DNA of 64,000 nucleotides from Hyphomonadaceae bacterium (GTDB taxonomy: Bacteria; Pseudomonadota; Alphaproteobacteria; Caulobacterales; Hyphomonadaceae): positions 124,001 through 188,000 of the forward strand of contig JADKDU010000001.1 in the NCBI GenBank assembly GCA_016714495.1, in the 5' to 3' direction. The translations under genes and the position numbers were made by a program. Every line of letters starts with the position of its first letter. Within the stretch, counting starts at the first letter, position 1. The notes under the pieces are model-generated. The model worked only from the letters and a program-made list of their open reading frames with translations. It did not search any database and was not told the origin of the DNA. This document shows positions 35,360 through 44,169 of the stretch, one piece after another.

Positions 35360-35388
35360 TTGTTACAAATCCGTTTCAAATCCGTCAC
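35360..35388 (+). promoter_or_regulatory. candidate Pho box upstream of the porin
   Basis: Three heptamers separated by AAAT: TTGTTAC-AAAT-CCGTTTC-AAAT-CCGTCAC, period 11 bases, as expected for PhoB sites (CTGTCAT with A/T-rich four-base spacers). Matches to consensus are partial (about 4, 3 and 5 of 7), but period and spacer fit, and the downstream genes are for phosphate uptake. Confidence 0.5.
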
Positions 35389-35481
35389 GCGACCGTCGCT
35401 CGCCGGGCTTAGCCCCTGCCGCGTCGGATCGGCGTCACTCCCTGACGCCCGGCCACACCCACGGGAAGATGAGGGGACCTC

Positions 35482-37047
35482 ATGTCATTCAACGCCTCGC
35501 GGCGCTGCGCGGCGGCCATGGCGGCGCTGGCGGCTGCAGCCGCTGCAACCGCTCACGCCCAGACACCCACCGTGCAGACCACCGGCCAGCCGCCCTCGAG
35601 CCTCGAACAGATGCAGCGCCAGCTGTCGCCTGAGCAGGTTGCGCAGGTGCAGGCCATCGTCGAACAAATGCTCCTTAAGCAGCAGGCGCAAGCTCCGGTG
35701 GATCAGCTTCCGCCGCCGCCGACGCCCACCGTCGCCACATCATGGTCCGGCGGCTCGCCTCGCACCACCGAAGAAGATCGCATCTTCAAGATCAACGGCC
35801 GCGTCATGTACGACGCGTTCAATCTTTCCACCGATGATCTCGCAGCGTTGAACCAGAACTACACGCGTAGCTTCGTGCGCCGCGCCTTCCTCGGCGTCGA
35901 AGGCCAGTTCACGCAGAACTGGAAGTACAACATCAAGCTCGCCTTCCAGCCGGGCGCCGATCAGGCGACCTCCACCACCACGACTGTGCGTCTCTGCCAG
36001 AACACGACGAGCCTGACCGTCGCCCAACGCGCCGCTTGCGCCGCCGGCGAAACCGATCGCGGCCCGATCGTCACGGCTGTCTCGACCTCGGGCGCTGACA
36101 CTGAAGTCGGCTTCGACGACGCCTTCATCCAGTACGTTCTGGGCGACTGGGAAATCACGTTGGGCCAGAATAACCAGGTTTCACCGATGGAAGACCGCAC
36201 GTCCTCGCTGAACATCCCGTTCAACGAGCGCTCGGGCTACATCAACGCTTTCGGCTTCACCAAGATCGGCGCGATCGCGGTGAACACCGGCGGCGGCAAC
36301 TGGTCGGCCGGCGTCGCGCTTCAGGGCGACGACTTCAACAACCCGGAATCGACTAACACCAGCGAGACCGTCGGCCTCGAAGGCCGCGCTACCTGGGCGC
36401 CGATCTATGACCGTACGCCAGATGGCATCACAGTCGTTCACCTCGGCCTCAACGCACGCATCCGCGACAATGGCGGCGGCCCCGACGCCTCCGGCAATCG
36501 CGGCCCCGGCTTCCGCTATCGCGCGCGCCCGCAAACCGGCTATGGCGACCGCTTCGTTGACACCGGCTCGCTCGCTTTTGCGCAGGACACGTTCTACGGC
36601 GCCGAACTGTCGGCCCAGTACAACGAGTTCGGCATGTCGGCGGAATACGGCCAGCTGCAAGCGACCCCGCAATCAGGCACTGCGCTCGGCAGCTTCGAGC
36701 CGACCTTCCAGGGCGGCTTTATCGACTTCTTCTGGTCGCCTACGGGCGATGGCCGCGTCTACAACGGCAAGGATGGCTCGTTCAGCCGCATCGTACCCAA
36801 GCGCACGCTTGGCTCGGATGACGGCATCGGCGCGCTGACCTTTGGCGCCCGTTACGACTTCCTCGACCTCACCGACGGGACGATGGATGGCGGCGAACAG
36901 AAGGGCGTCACGCTGCAGGCCACCTGGCAGCCGCTCGGCTTCCTGAAGTTCCAGGCCGATTGGTCACACTTGGACATTGAGCGTTCAAGCAGCCCGCTCA
37001 ACGGAACGGCAGACGCTGTCACAATACGTTCGCAGATCGAGTGGTAA
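35482..37047 (+). CDS. phosphate-selective porin OprP/OprO family
   Basis: A 521-residue outer-membrane porin. Signal peptide about 1-26 (cleavage AHAQ), a Gln-rich coiled-coil-like N-terminus (LEQMQRQLSPEQVAQVQAIV) as in Porin_O_P, then beta-strand pairs starting with FKINGRVMYDAF and RRAFLGVEGQFTQNWKYNIK. The C-terminus ends IRSQIEW, an aromatic terminal residue typical of BAM-inserted barrels. It sits just before pstS with a Pho-box-like site upstream, so phosphate or polyphosphate uptake under starvation is the likely role. Confidence 0.88.
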   Translation: MSFNASRRCAAAMAALAAAAAATAHAQTPTVQTTGQPPSSLEQMQRQLSPEQVAQVQAIVEQMLLKQQAQAPVDQLPPPPTPTVATSWSGGSPRTTEEDRIFKINGRVMYDAFNLSTDDLAALNQNYTRSFVRRAFLGVEGQFTQNWKYNIKLAFQPGADQATSTTTTVRLCQNTTSLTVAQRAACAAGETDRGPIVTAVSTSGADTEVGFDDAFIQYVLGDWEITLGQNNQVSPMEDRTSSLNIPFNERSGYINAFGFTKIGAIAVNTGGGNWSAGVALQGDDFNNPESTNTSETVGLEGRATWAPIYDRTPDGITVVHLGLNARIRDNGGGPDASGNRGPGFRYRARPQTGYGDRFVDTGSLAFAQDTFYGAELSAQYNEFGMSAEYGQLQATPQSGTALGSFEPTFQGGFIDFFWSPTGDGRVYNGKDGSFSRIVPKRTLGSDDGIGALTFGARYDFLDLTDGTMDGGEQKGVTLQATWQPLGFLKFQADWSHLDIERSSSPLNGTADAVTIRSQIEW

Positions 37048-37101
37048 TCACCCTTCACGCAGGCGACCCGTCGCCTCCCCAAGTTTCAACTGGAGAAATA
37101 C

Positions 37102-38158
37102 ATGTTGAATCAAGTTACTAACGGCCTGGGCCGCGCCGTTCGCGCCGCGGCTGTCGCCGCCGTTCTCGTAGGCGGAATCGCCTCGGCTTATGCACAGGAC
37201 ATTAGCGGCGCAGGCGCCACCTTCCCGGCGCCGATCTACACGAAGTGGGGCGAGCAATATAAAGCCTCCGGCGGTCCGGCTCTCAACTACCAGGGCGTCG
37301 GCTCGGGCGCCGGCGTCACGCAGATCATCAACCGCACGGTTGATTTCGGCGCCTCCGACACCCCGGTCGCCTCCGAGCGTCTGGCATCCAACAACCTGCT
37401 GCAATTCCCGGCCGTCATCGGCGCGGTGGTTGTCGTGGTGAACATCCCGGGCGTTGACGGCAACGCTCTCAAGTTGACCGGCCCGGTGGTCGCGGACATC
37501 TATCAAGGCCGCATCCGCATGTGGAACGCCAAGGAGATCAGGATCTCAACCCGGGCGTCGACTCTCCCCGCCGTCGCGATCGCTCCGGCCTATCGCGCTG
37601 ACTCTTCTGGTACGACGAACATCTTCACCTCCTATCTCGCGGCGGTGAGCCTCCCCTTTCAGACCAACATCGGCACCGCGAACTCGGTTCCGTGGAAAAC
37701 CGGCGGGCGCCCCGGGCAATGCCGGCGTTGCTGCTGCCGTTAAGAACACCAAGGGCGGTATCGGCTATGTCGAATACGCTTACGCGACCGAGAACGGCAT
37801 GCAGTCGCCGATGCTCGAGAACCGCGCGAAGAAATTCGTGAAGCCGACGATGGCTGGCTTCACGGCGGCCGCGACGCAAGCCAACTGGGCTGGCGCCGCC
37901 AACATGGCCGCCTCGATGATCAACATGGGCGGTGATGCGACCTGGCCGATCGTCTCGGCTACCTACGTCCTCGTTCCGAAGAACCCTTCGGATCCAGCCC
38001 GCGCCGCCAACGTGCTGAAATTCTTCGACTGGGCCTTCAAGTCGGGCGGCGCTGCTGCTGACCAACTCCACTACATCGCCCTGCCGGCGAGCGTGCAGGA
38101 TCAGGTCCGGAAAAAATGGACCGCGATCACCGCCAACGGTCAGGCCGTCTGGAAATAA
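37102..38158 (+). CDS. pstS: phosphate ABC transporter substrate-binding protein, with indels
   Basis: Signal peptide (AVLVGGIASAYAQD), then DISGAGATFPAPIYTKWGEQ, the phosphate-binding loops GVGSGAGVTQI and DFGASDTPV, and RADSSGTTNIFTSYL. Three single-base indels are needed: a missing base near 37545 and an extra base near 37561 (between them DLNPGVD appears in the shifted frame), and an extra G near 37707, after which APGNAGVAAAVKNTKGGIGY continues to the C-terminus. All PstS motifs are intact once corrected, so this is probably one functional gene. It delivers phosphate to PstCAB. Confidence 0.88.
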
Positions 38159-38178
38159 CAACTTTCGACAAAAAAGAG

Positions 38179-38200
38179 CGGGGCGGAGAAATCCGCCCCG
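38179..38200 (+). terminator. hairpin between pstS and pstC
   Basis: A perfect nine-pair stem CGGGGCGGA-GAAA-TCCGCCCCG, 20 bases after the pstS stop, followed by GTTCCCTTTG. The T-tract is weak, so it is better seen as an attenuator or mRNA stabiliser that would raise PstS over the membrane subunits. Confidence 0.65.
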
Positions 38201-38257
38201 TTCCCTTTGTCACAAAGACTGAATAACAGACGTGCGTCCGGGGTGCTCAGGGGCCAG

Positions 38258-39226
38258 ATGATGGAAACGACAGCAGCGAAATCGCTGATCGGCACACGCA
38301 AGCCCCATCTCGCCGACACAAGCTTCCACATCAGCCTTTTCGTCGCCGGCGCCATCGTCGTCGTCGTGTTGGCCTCCATCCTCCTCATCATGTTCCTCGG
38401 CGGCCGCCAGGCCTTCGAAACCTTCGGCATCGGCTTCATCTGGTCGACCGAGTGGAACCCGGTAACATCGATCTACGGCGCCCTGCCCGCCATCACCGGC
38501 ACGCTGATCACCGCCCTGCTCGCCATCGTCATCGCCTGGCCGATCGGCTTCGGCATCGCCTTCTTCCTCACCGAAATTTGCCCCCGCGCCCTGCGCGCGC
38601 CGCTCGGCATCGCCATCGAACTGCTCGCCGCTATCCCCTCGATCGTCTACGGCATGTGGGGCTTCTTCGTTCTCGCACCGTTCATGTCCGAAAGCGTGCA
38701 GCCCTGGCTCACCGAAGTCTTCGCGTGGATCCCGCCGCTGGGCGACAGCTTTTTCTGGTTCTCCGCCCCGCCCCTGGGCGTCGGCCTGATGACAGCCTCG
38801 CTCGTCCTCGCCGTCATGATTCTGCCCTTCATCGCCGCCACGACGCGCGACGTGATGCTCTCAACGCCGCAACTGCTGAAGGACGGCGCTTATGCCATGG
38901 GCGCGACGCGCTGGGAGTCGCTCACAGGCGTCGTCATTCCCGCCGTACGCGGCTCACTGTTCGGCGCGGTCTTCCTCGGCCTCGGCCGCGCGCTCGGCGA
39001 GACGATGGCCGTCGTCTTCGTCATTGGCAACGCCACGCGCATGCCCGACAGCCTCTATGCCCCCTCCGCCTCCATCGCCTCGGTCGTCGCCAACAACTTC
39101 CCCGAGGCCGAAACCGGCTCGATCCAGCTCGCAGCCCTGCTGGGTCTCGGCTTCATCCTGTTCGTCGTATCGTTCGGCGTGCTTGCCCTCGCACGCCTCC
39201 TCCTCCGCCAGGAGCGCATGGCATGA
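38258..39226 (+). CDS. pstC: phosphate ABC transporter permease PstC
   Basis: A 322-residue permease with six membrane segments. The BPD-type cytoplasmic loop is AYAMGATRWESLTGVVIPAV, followed by GRALGETMAVVFVIG, the classic PstC EAA-loop and helix. FWFSAPPLGVGLMTASLVLA lies before. AGGGG precedes ATG 38258. Its stop overlaps the pstA start (ATGA), which couples the two. Confidence 0.93.
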   Translation: MMETTAAKSLIGTRKPHLADTSFHISLFVAGAIVVVVLASILLIMFLGGRQAFETFGIGFIWSTEWNPVTSIYGALPAITGTLITALLAIVIAWPIGFGIAFFLTEICPRALRAPLGIAIELLAAIPSIVYGMWGFFVLAPFMSESVQPWLTEVFAWIPPLGDSFFWFSAPPLGVGLMTASLVLAVMILPFIAATTRDVMLSTPQLLKDGAYAMGATRWESLTGVVIPAVRGSLFGAVFLGLGRALGETMAVVFVIGNATRMPDSLYAPSASIASVVANNFPEAETGSIQLAALLGLGFILFVVSFGVLALARLLLRQERMA

Positions 39227-40090
39227 AGACGCTCTCGCCCGCCGTTAAAGCCCGTTACTTCCGCCGCCAGGCGACCGACATCATCATGGGCGCCTCTGCG
39301 TCTTCGCGGCGCTTATTGGCCTCATCATGCTGGCGCTCATTCTTTGGATGCTGTTTCGCGCGGCTTCGCCGGCCTCTCGCTTGACGTCTTCACCAAGTCG
39401 ATGAGCTCGACCGGCACAGGCGGCGGCCTCGCCAACGCCATTGTCGGCTCGCTTATCCAGGTCGGCATCGGCTCGATGATCGGCGCGCCGCTCGGCATGA
39501 TGGTCGGCGTCTATCTCTCCGAAGTGGGCAAAACCTCGCGCTTTGCCTCAATCGTCCGCTTCGTGAACGACATCCTGCTCTCCGCCCCTTCGGTGCTGAT
39601 CGGCTTGTTCGTCTACCAGATCGCCGTCGCTCCGTTCAAAGGCTTCTCCGGCATCGCCGGCGCCATCGCGCTCGCCCTGCTCGCCATGCCGGTCGTCGCC
39701 CGCACCACGGAAGACATCCTCCGCCTCGTTCCCCAGGCCTACCGCGACGGCGCCATCGCCCTTGGCAGTCGCGAGAACGAAGTTGTCCGCAAGGTCGTGC
39801 TCCCCGCAGCCTTCGGCGGCATCCTCACGGGCATCCTGCTCGCCGTCGCCCGCATCGCAGGAGAGACCGCGCCGCTGATCTTCACCTCGCTCGGCAACTC
39901 CAACTGGTCCACCGACCTCACCAAGCCCATGGCTAGCCTGCCGATCGCGATCTACCGCTATGCCGGCTCGCCCTCGGCCGACCTGATCCAGCTCGCCTGG
40001 ACGGGCGCTCTGCTGATCACCGTCGGCGTGCTTCTGCTCAACGTCATCTCGCGTATCTCGCTGGCGGCCGTGAAGCGGGGCCAGTCCTAG
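39223..40090 (+). CDS. pstA: phosphate ABC transporter permease PstA, with indels
   Basis: Starts at ATG 39223 overlapping the pstC stop (MKTLSPAVKARYFRRQATDI). Two missing bases, near 39291 and near 39359, are needed to join this to LCVFAALIGLIMLALILWML and then to GFAGLSLDVFTKSMSSTGTG. Downstream the frame is clean: VGVYLSEVGKTSRFASIVRF, VFPSVLIG-like LSAPSVLIGLFVYQI, the EAA loop DGAIALGSRENEVVRKVVLP and ARIAGETAPLIFTSL. Six membrane segments result. The corrected product is a normal PstA. Confidence 0.87.
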
Positions 40091-40152
40091 CTGCTCGCCG
40101 ATAGCCCGAGGCTGATGGACATCCGCCCCTTCGCCCGCTAGCGATCAGCGGG

Positions 40153-40995
40153 ATGAGCGAACCCGCACCCCAGTCTGATCGAATCCCGTCCATCGCGCTC
40201 CGCGCGCCCGCGCCAGCCAACGCTGCGGCGCCGCTGTCGCCCACGCGCATAGACGTCCGCAACGTCAACGCCTTCTACGGCGCCAAGCAGGCGCTTTTCG
40301 ACGTCAACCTCCATATTCCCGACAATGCCGTCACCGCCTTCATCGGCGCGTCGGGCTGCGGGAAATCCACCCTGCTCCGCTGCCTCAACCGGATGAACGA
40401 CACGATCCCCGGCGCGCGTGTCGATGGTCAGATCCTGATGGATGGCGTCGACATCAACAGCGCCGACATCGATGCCGTCTCGGTGCGCACGCGCATCGGC
40501 ATGGTTTTCCAGAAGCCCAGCCCCTTCCCGATGTCGATCTATGACAACATCGCCTACGGCCCGCGCACCCACAAACTCACCTCCTCGAAAGCCGAACTCG
40601 ACGAGCTGGTCGAACGCTCGCTGCGCCGCGCGGCGCTGTGGGAAGAAGCCAAGGACCGCCTCGACAAGTCCGGCCTCGGCCTCTCGGGCGGCCAGCAGCA
40701 GCGCCTCTGCATCGCCCGCGCCCTCGCCGTCTCGCCCGCCGTCATCCTGATGGACGAGCCCTGCTCCGCGCTCGATCCCGTCGCCACCGCCCATATCGAG
40801 CAGCTGATCGAAGACATCCGCAAGCACACGTGCATCGTCATCGTCACGCACTCGATGGCGCAGGCCGCCCGCATCAGCCAGATCACCGCCTTCTTCAACA
40901 TGGGGCAGCTGATCGAATCCGCGCCCACCGCCGACCTCTTCACCGCCCCGAAACTTGAACAGACGCAGGACTACATCACCGGCAGGTTCGGCTAG
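40153..40995 (+). CDS. pstB: phosphate ABC transporter ATPase PstB
   Basis: A 280-residue ATPase with an N-terminal Ala/Pro extension of about 30 residues. Walker A GASGCGKST (65-73), Q-loop VFQKPSPFPMSIYDNIAYGP, signature LGLSGGQQQRLCIARALA, Walker B VILMDEPCSALDP and H-loop VTHSMAQAARI; RCLNRMNDTIPGARVDGQIL is PstB-specific. It powers phosphate import with PstSCA. phoU and phoB, often next in this operon, are absent here. Confidence 0.95.
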   Translation: MSEPAPQSDRIPSIALRAPAPANAAAPLSPTRIDVRNVNAFYGAKQALFDVNLHIPDNAVTAFIGASGCGKSTLLRCLNRMNDTIPGARVDGQILMDGVDINSADIDAVSVRTRIGMVFQKPSPFPMSIYDNIAYGPRTHKLTSSKAELDELVERSLRRAALWEEAKDRLDKSGLGLSGGQQQRLCIARALAVSPAVILMDEPCSALDPVATAHIEQLIEDIRKHTCIVIVTHSMAQAARISQITAFFNMGQLIESAPTADLFTAPKLEQTQDYITGRFG

Positions 40996-41072
40996 TCCTG
41001 CGGGCTTGACCCCGATCAATCCGCACACGCCTGCTTGCGCCTACCTATTCCGTGACTGGAAGGGCTCGGGCC

Positions 41073-41906
41073 ATGACCTACCGCAACATCCTGGTCAGCG
41101 TTGATCAGTTCGGCGCCTCACGCCTGCGCGTGCAGAGCGCCATCGACTTAGCCCGGCGCTTTAACGCCACGCTCACCGGTGTTTTCCTGAAAGCGGAACA
41201 CATGCCGGCTTTCTTCGCAGGCGACGCCCTTTCCGCCGCCACAGCTGTCGAAACCTTTATGGCAGATCTCAAGTCCATCGCCGCCGAAGCCGCGGCACCC
41301 GCCCGCACGCTTTTCGAAACTGCCGCAACCAATTCCGGCGTCCCCTTTTCATGGCTAGAGATCAGCGGCGACGACATCGACACACTCGCCGCCTGCGCCC
41401 GCCGGCATGACCTGACGATGCTGCCGCCCGCCATTCCCGTGGCTGGCATGGGGACCACGCTCGACGCCGCCCATGTCGCGATGGCAGTCGGCGGTCCCGT
41501 GCTTATCCTCCCCGAGATCGGTTATGCGCCGACGTTTGGCCGCAACATCCTCGTCGCATGGAAGGAATCGCGGGAATCCGCCCGCGCCGTTCGCGACGCA
41601 TGGCCCTTCCTCGCCGGCGCGGCGAACGTCACTTTCCTAACCGTCGGTCCCGACGCGGAAGCAGCCTTTGATCCAATGCAGCACCTCAATCTCGTTGCGC
41701 ATGAATGCAGTCATGCGCGCATGATCGTCGACACCAACGACGAGCGCCATGTCAGCGACGCCATCCGCCTGCGCGCAGGCATGGTCGGCGCCGACATGCT
41801 GGTGCTCGGTCTTTACGGCCACGCCCGGCTGCAGGAACTCCTGCTCGGCGGCGTCAGCCGCAGTCTGATAAAGGACGTGCCGATGCCTGTTCTCGTCTCG
41901 CACTAG
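41073..41906 (+). CDS. universal stress protein, two-domain
   Basis: A 277-residue protein with two tandem UspA-like halves. Half 1 starts YRNILVSVDQFGASRLRVQS; half 2 starts GRNILVAWKESRESARAVRD and ends GADMLVLGLYGHARLQELLL with GGVSRSLIKDVPMPVLVSH, which contains the GxGxxGxSRxxLxxxxxPVLV-type ATP-binding end in modified form. Only the second half keeps that glycine-rich region. GGAAGGG precedes ATG 41073. Role: stress response; ligand unknown. Confidence 0.85.
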   Translation: MTYRNILVSVDQFGASRLRVQSAIDLARRFNATLTGVFLKAEHMPAFFAGDALSAATAVETFMADLKSIAAEAAAPARTLFETAATNSGVPFSWLEISGDDIDTLAACARRHDLTMLPPAIPVAGMGTTLDAAHVAMAVGGPVLILPEIGYAPTFGRNILVAWKESRESARAVRDAWPFLAGAANVTFLTVGPDAEAAFDPMQHLNLVAHECSHARMIVDTNDERHVSDAIRLRAGMVGADMLVLGLYGHARLQELLLGGVSRSLIKDVPMPVLVSH

Positions 41907-41989
41907 GCGAGCAACCAGCCCTATCGAACTTGACGGCCCAGCGCCGGAAACGGCACATGCCCTCGCGCATCTAGCGCGGAGGAGATCCC

Positions 41990-42241
41990 ATGCCCCAGAA
42001 AGAGATGCGTGTTATTCCCAAGCCAGCCGGCGACGCCGTCGTGCTCGAACCGGAAGCGGGCAAGCTCGCGCTCGAAGGCCAGGGCGACACCACCTATCGC
42101 TGTGGCGCCTGCAAGACCCGCCTGATGGATAATGTCAGCCACATGGACGTCTTCCACGGCGAACATTTCGACGCCGTCAAATGCCCCAAGTGCGGCAAGT
42201 ACAACGCGGTGCCTGACGAGGATCACCATCACCATCACTGA
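41990..42241 (+). CDS. small zinc-ribbon protein with natural His tail
   Basis: An 83-residue protein. CGAC (YRCGACKTRL) and CPKC (VKCPKCGKYN) form a two-CxxC zinc ribbon at about residues 38-41 and 65-68. The C-terminus is DEDHHHHH followed by TGA, an in-genome run of five histidines. AGGAG lies seven bases before the ATG. The first 30 residues are polar and basic. Zinc binding is likely; any role with nucleic acid or as a metal store is inference. Confidence 0.8.
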   Translation: MPQKEMRVIPKPAGDAVVLEPEAGKLALEGQGDTTYRCGACKTRLMDNVSHMDVFHGEHFDAVKCPKCGKYNAVPDEDHHHHH

Positions 42242-42272
42242 TGTTCCAGCGCCGTCGATTTGACGCTGGCGA

Positions 42273-42323
42273 CGTTCCCGCCCCGATTCCAGTACGTTCC
42301 CCTCCCGATTCAGCCCCGTTCCC
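42273..42323. repeat. three iteron-like repeats, 22-bp period
   Basis: CGTTCCC occurs at 42273, 42295 and 42317, exactly 22 bases apart. The first two units also share CCCGATTC (CGCCCCGATTCCAGTA and CCTCCCGATTCAGCC). Two DnaA-box sequences follow at once. Confidence 0.5.
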
Positions 42324-42329
42324 CGCTCC

Positions 42330-42354
42330 TGTGGATAAATCAGGGTGTGGATAA
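42330..42354 (-). promoter_or_regulatory. two perfect DnaA-box sequences
   Basis: TGTGGATAA at 42330-42338 and 42346-42354 are exact reverse complements of the consensus DnaA box TTATCCACA, in the same orientation, 16 bases apart. They lie right after the 22-bp-period repeats in a gene-poor stretch. Confidence 0.6.
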
Positions 42355-43170
42355 GCGGAGCCGGGCAACGCCGCTTCTTGCCCCGAGCGGAGCCCCCAGG
42401 GCAGGCCTGTCTCACCGTACGCCGCCCAGGTGGCCGGCCAATCGCCAGCAAACGCTACTCCCGAGAGTGTGGGACAAACCGCCTCCCTACTCGGAGGATG
42501 GCGAAAAACCTTCGCCGGTGAATTCAAAGCCTGGCCACAAAGCCTTTGGGACAGCGCCCGCCAGAATCCACCGGGCCGGCCACGGGCGTATACCGCCCCC
42601 TGGTCGATCTCTTGCTGATCCTCTTCCCGCTCGCGCCCGTCGTGCGAGCTGAGGGAGGTCACGCGCGATTATCTGGGCGAAATCGTCAGCTCCGCTCCGC
42701 CTCGACGACCTCCGCACCGACCTGCAGCTATGCGGCCTCCTCGAAGCCCACATCATCGTGGCCGAGTATAGCGTCCACCGGCTGATCCACGCGCGTGCGC
42801 GCCAACTTGCAGGCCTCCCCCTTCATCTACACGCCGCGCCTCCCTGAGAGGCGCCGCGCCCCGCCCGCTGCACGATGTCTTCGCCGACCTCAGCCGTCTC
42901 GCGAAACCGTTCGGCAATCTCGATCGCCTTGCGCATCGACGCGCTGAACGCATGCGCCTTGAGCTGAACGCGCGCGCCTGTCCGTGTCGATCCTTCGCAT
43001 CGATCCATCTCTCCCAGTCTTCGACGGGTGAAGGCAAACCAACATTCTTCGCTCAACTTTCAGATTGCCTCCATCAGTGCGCGGCACTGGCCGGGTCAAC
43101 GCGCAGCGTCTTCGCGCAGAGACGGAGGGGCCCCTGCGCAATCCCGCGCCCCCCTTCACGCCAATCGAAA
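42355..43170. other. gene-poor stretch with degenerate coding-like fragments
   Basis: No intact gene is visible. Short protein-like pieces occur in different frames on the plus strand: QTASLLGGWRKTFAGEFKAW, LREVTRDYLGEIVSSAP, and LRLDDLRTDLQLCGLLEAHI with IVAEYSVHRLIHARARQLA. On the minus strand VQLKAHAFSASMRKAIEIAE also looks helical. The pieces might come from one or two decayed or frameshifted genes; no family is recognised. Confidence 0.3.
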
Positions 43171-43172
43171 AA

Positions 43173-43225
43173 CAACTTCGCCCGCGCCTGGCTGATCGAA
43201 CATCAGCGAGGTCGCGGGCGTTTGT
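43173..43225. repeat. hairpin repeat copy 2 (18-pair stem)
   Basis: The left arm 43179-43196 pairs with 43202-43220 around loop CGAAC: 17 pairs with one mismatch and one bulged T. Sequence begins CAACTTCGCCCGCGCCTGGC and ends CGCGGGCGTTTGT. A second copy, split by a poly-G block, lies at 4455-4707. It sits just after the 3' end of the PAS gene on the other strand. Confidence 0.7.
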
Positions 43226-43244
43226 CAGAACTCATTTGAAGCGC

Positions 43245-43748
43245 TTAGGCCGCGACGAGGTCGAGGCGCAGCGACATGTCGACACTCTGCGCGGCGCGAT
43301 CCGGATCGGCCAGCGCTTCGGGCGGCAGATAGCGGTCATGGCAAAGCACCATGTCCGCTTCAACGCCATTCGACGACAGCGGCAGACGCAGCCAGAAATG
43401 CACCGAGCCATCGGACAAGTTGGTGATGCCGGACACCGGCGTCGCCCGCAGCATGCAGCGCGCCGCCAGTTCGGACCACATCAGCCCGCCACGGCAGGCA
43501 TCCACGTCGCCGGTGGCCTTGCCCCGCGCTTCACCGCCGAAGATTTGCTGCAGGCCCGTTCCTGCGAGGCGGAAACGAAACTCGCCATCTTCGCAGGCGA
43601 GCAGGCTGATATACGCCAGCTCGCGGTTGATCGCCGGAATATCGATGTCTTCGCAGGTGATGAAGCTGCGGCCGCGGAGGCGTTTGCTCCACGCATCAAA
43701 GACTTTCTGCTGCCCACGCGGGGCAGCTACGGTTTGATCGCTAGACAT
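43245..43748 (-). CDS. PAS-domain protein (PAS_5/DUF-type)
   Basis: A 167-residue soluble protein. The pattern is that of the alphaproteobacterial one-domain PAS proteins: W-x-x-x-RGxxFITxEDIDIP-like segment (LRGRSFITCEDIDIPAINRE), then LAYISLLACEDGEFRFRLAG with TGLQQIFGGEARGK (the FRLxGTxLxxxxGxDxxG hallmark) and a long C-terminal strand region (VHFWLRLPLSSNGVEADMVL). No effector domain is attached. Likely a sensory or adaptor protein of unknown ligand. Confidence 0.82.
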   Translation of the reverse strand: MSSDQTVAAPRGQQKVFDAWSKRLRGRSFITCEDIDIPAINRELAYISLLACEDGEFRFRLAGTGLQQIFGGEARGKATGDVDACRGGLMWSELAARCMLRATPVSGITNLSDGSVHFWLRLPLSSNGVEADMVLCHDRYLPPEALADPDRAAQSVDMSLRLDLVAA

Positions 43749-44169
43749 TCTCGCCCCTTGCGAGTCCATATCGGCACGATCCAGACGGACCGGCAGCCAA
43801 CGAGACTCTGTTCTGTTTTACGAATGCGCCTTGGCCAGCCCGACCTGTAGCGCGAACGATCCGTCGTATGAGGGAGCCGCCCCACAACACAAACGCCACC
43901 ACACGGCGCGGCCCGGTGATTCGCATCACCATGAGCGACGGTGATTCGGTTCGCGGACTCGCGCAAGTGGGGAAAACAACCAATTCTTCACGTGCGTCAA
44001 TAAAGTCTCAATCGAACTCCGTTGCGGCGCCGATTCAAATGACAACTTGGAATGAAGTTCAAGCAACGTCGTCTGGCGCGCGGGTTACGCGCCGCGAGTC
44101 ATCTGGCGGTAAACTGGGTTCATTCCAGCTGCTGCGATCAACATGCAGTAGGCGGACTTGAATCAGCGA
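43749..44169. other. 420-base intergenic region
   Basis: Lies between the start of the PAS gene and the end of mucR, both minus strand. It is less G+C-rich than its neighbours. I see no gene, and no clear promoter or hairpin that I would name. Confidence 0.4.

Noticed and set aside
41990..42241. His tail as a cloning-vector tag
   Set aside because: Five His in native context with no vector sequence around; flanking genes are chromosomal.
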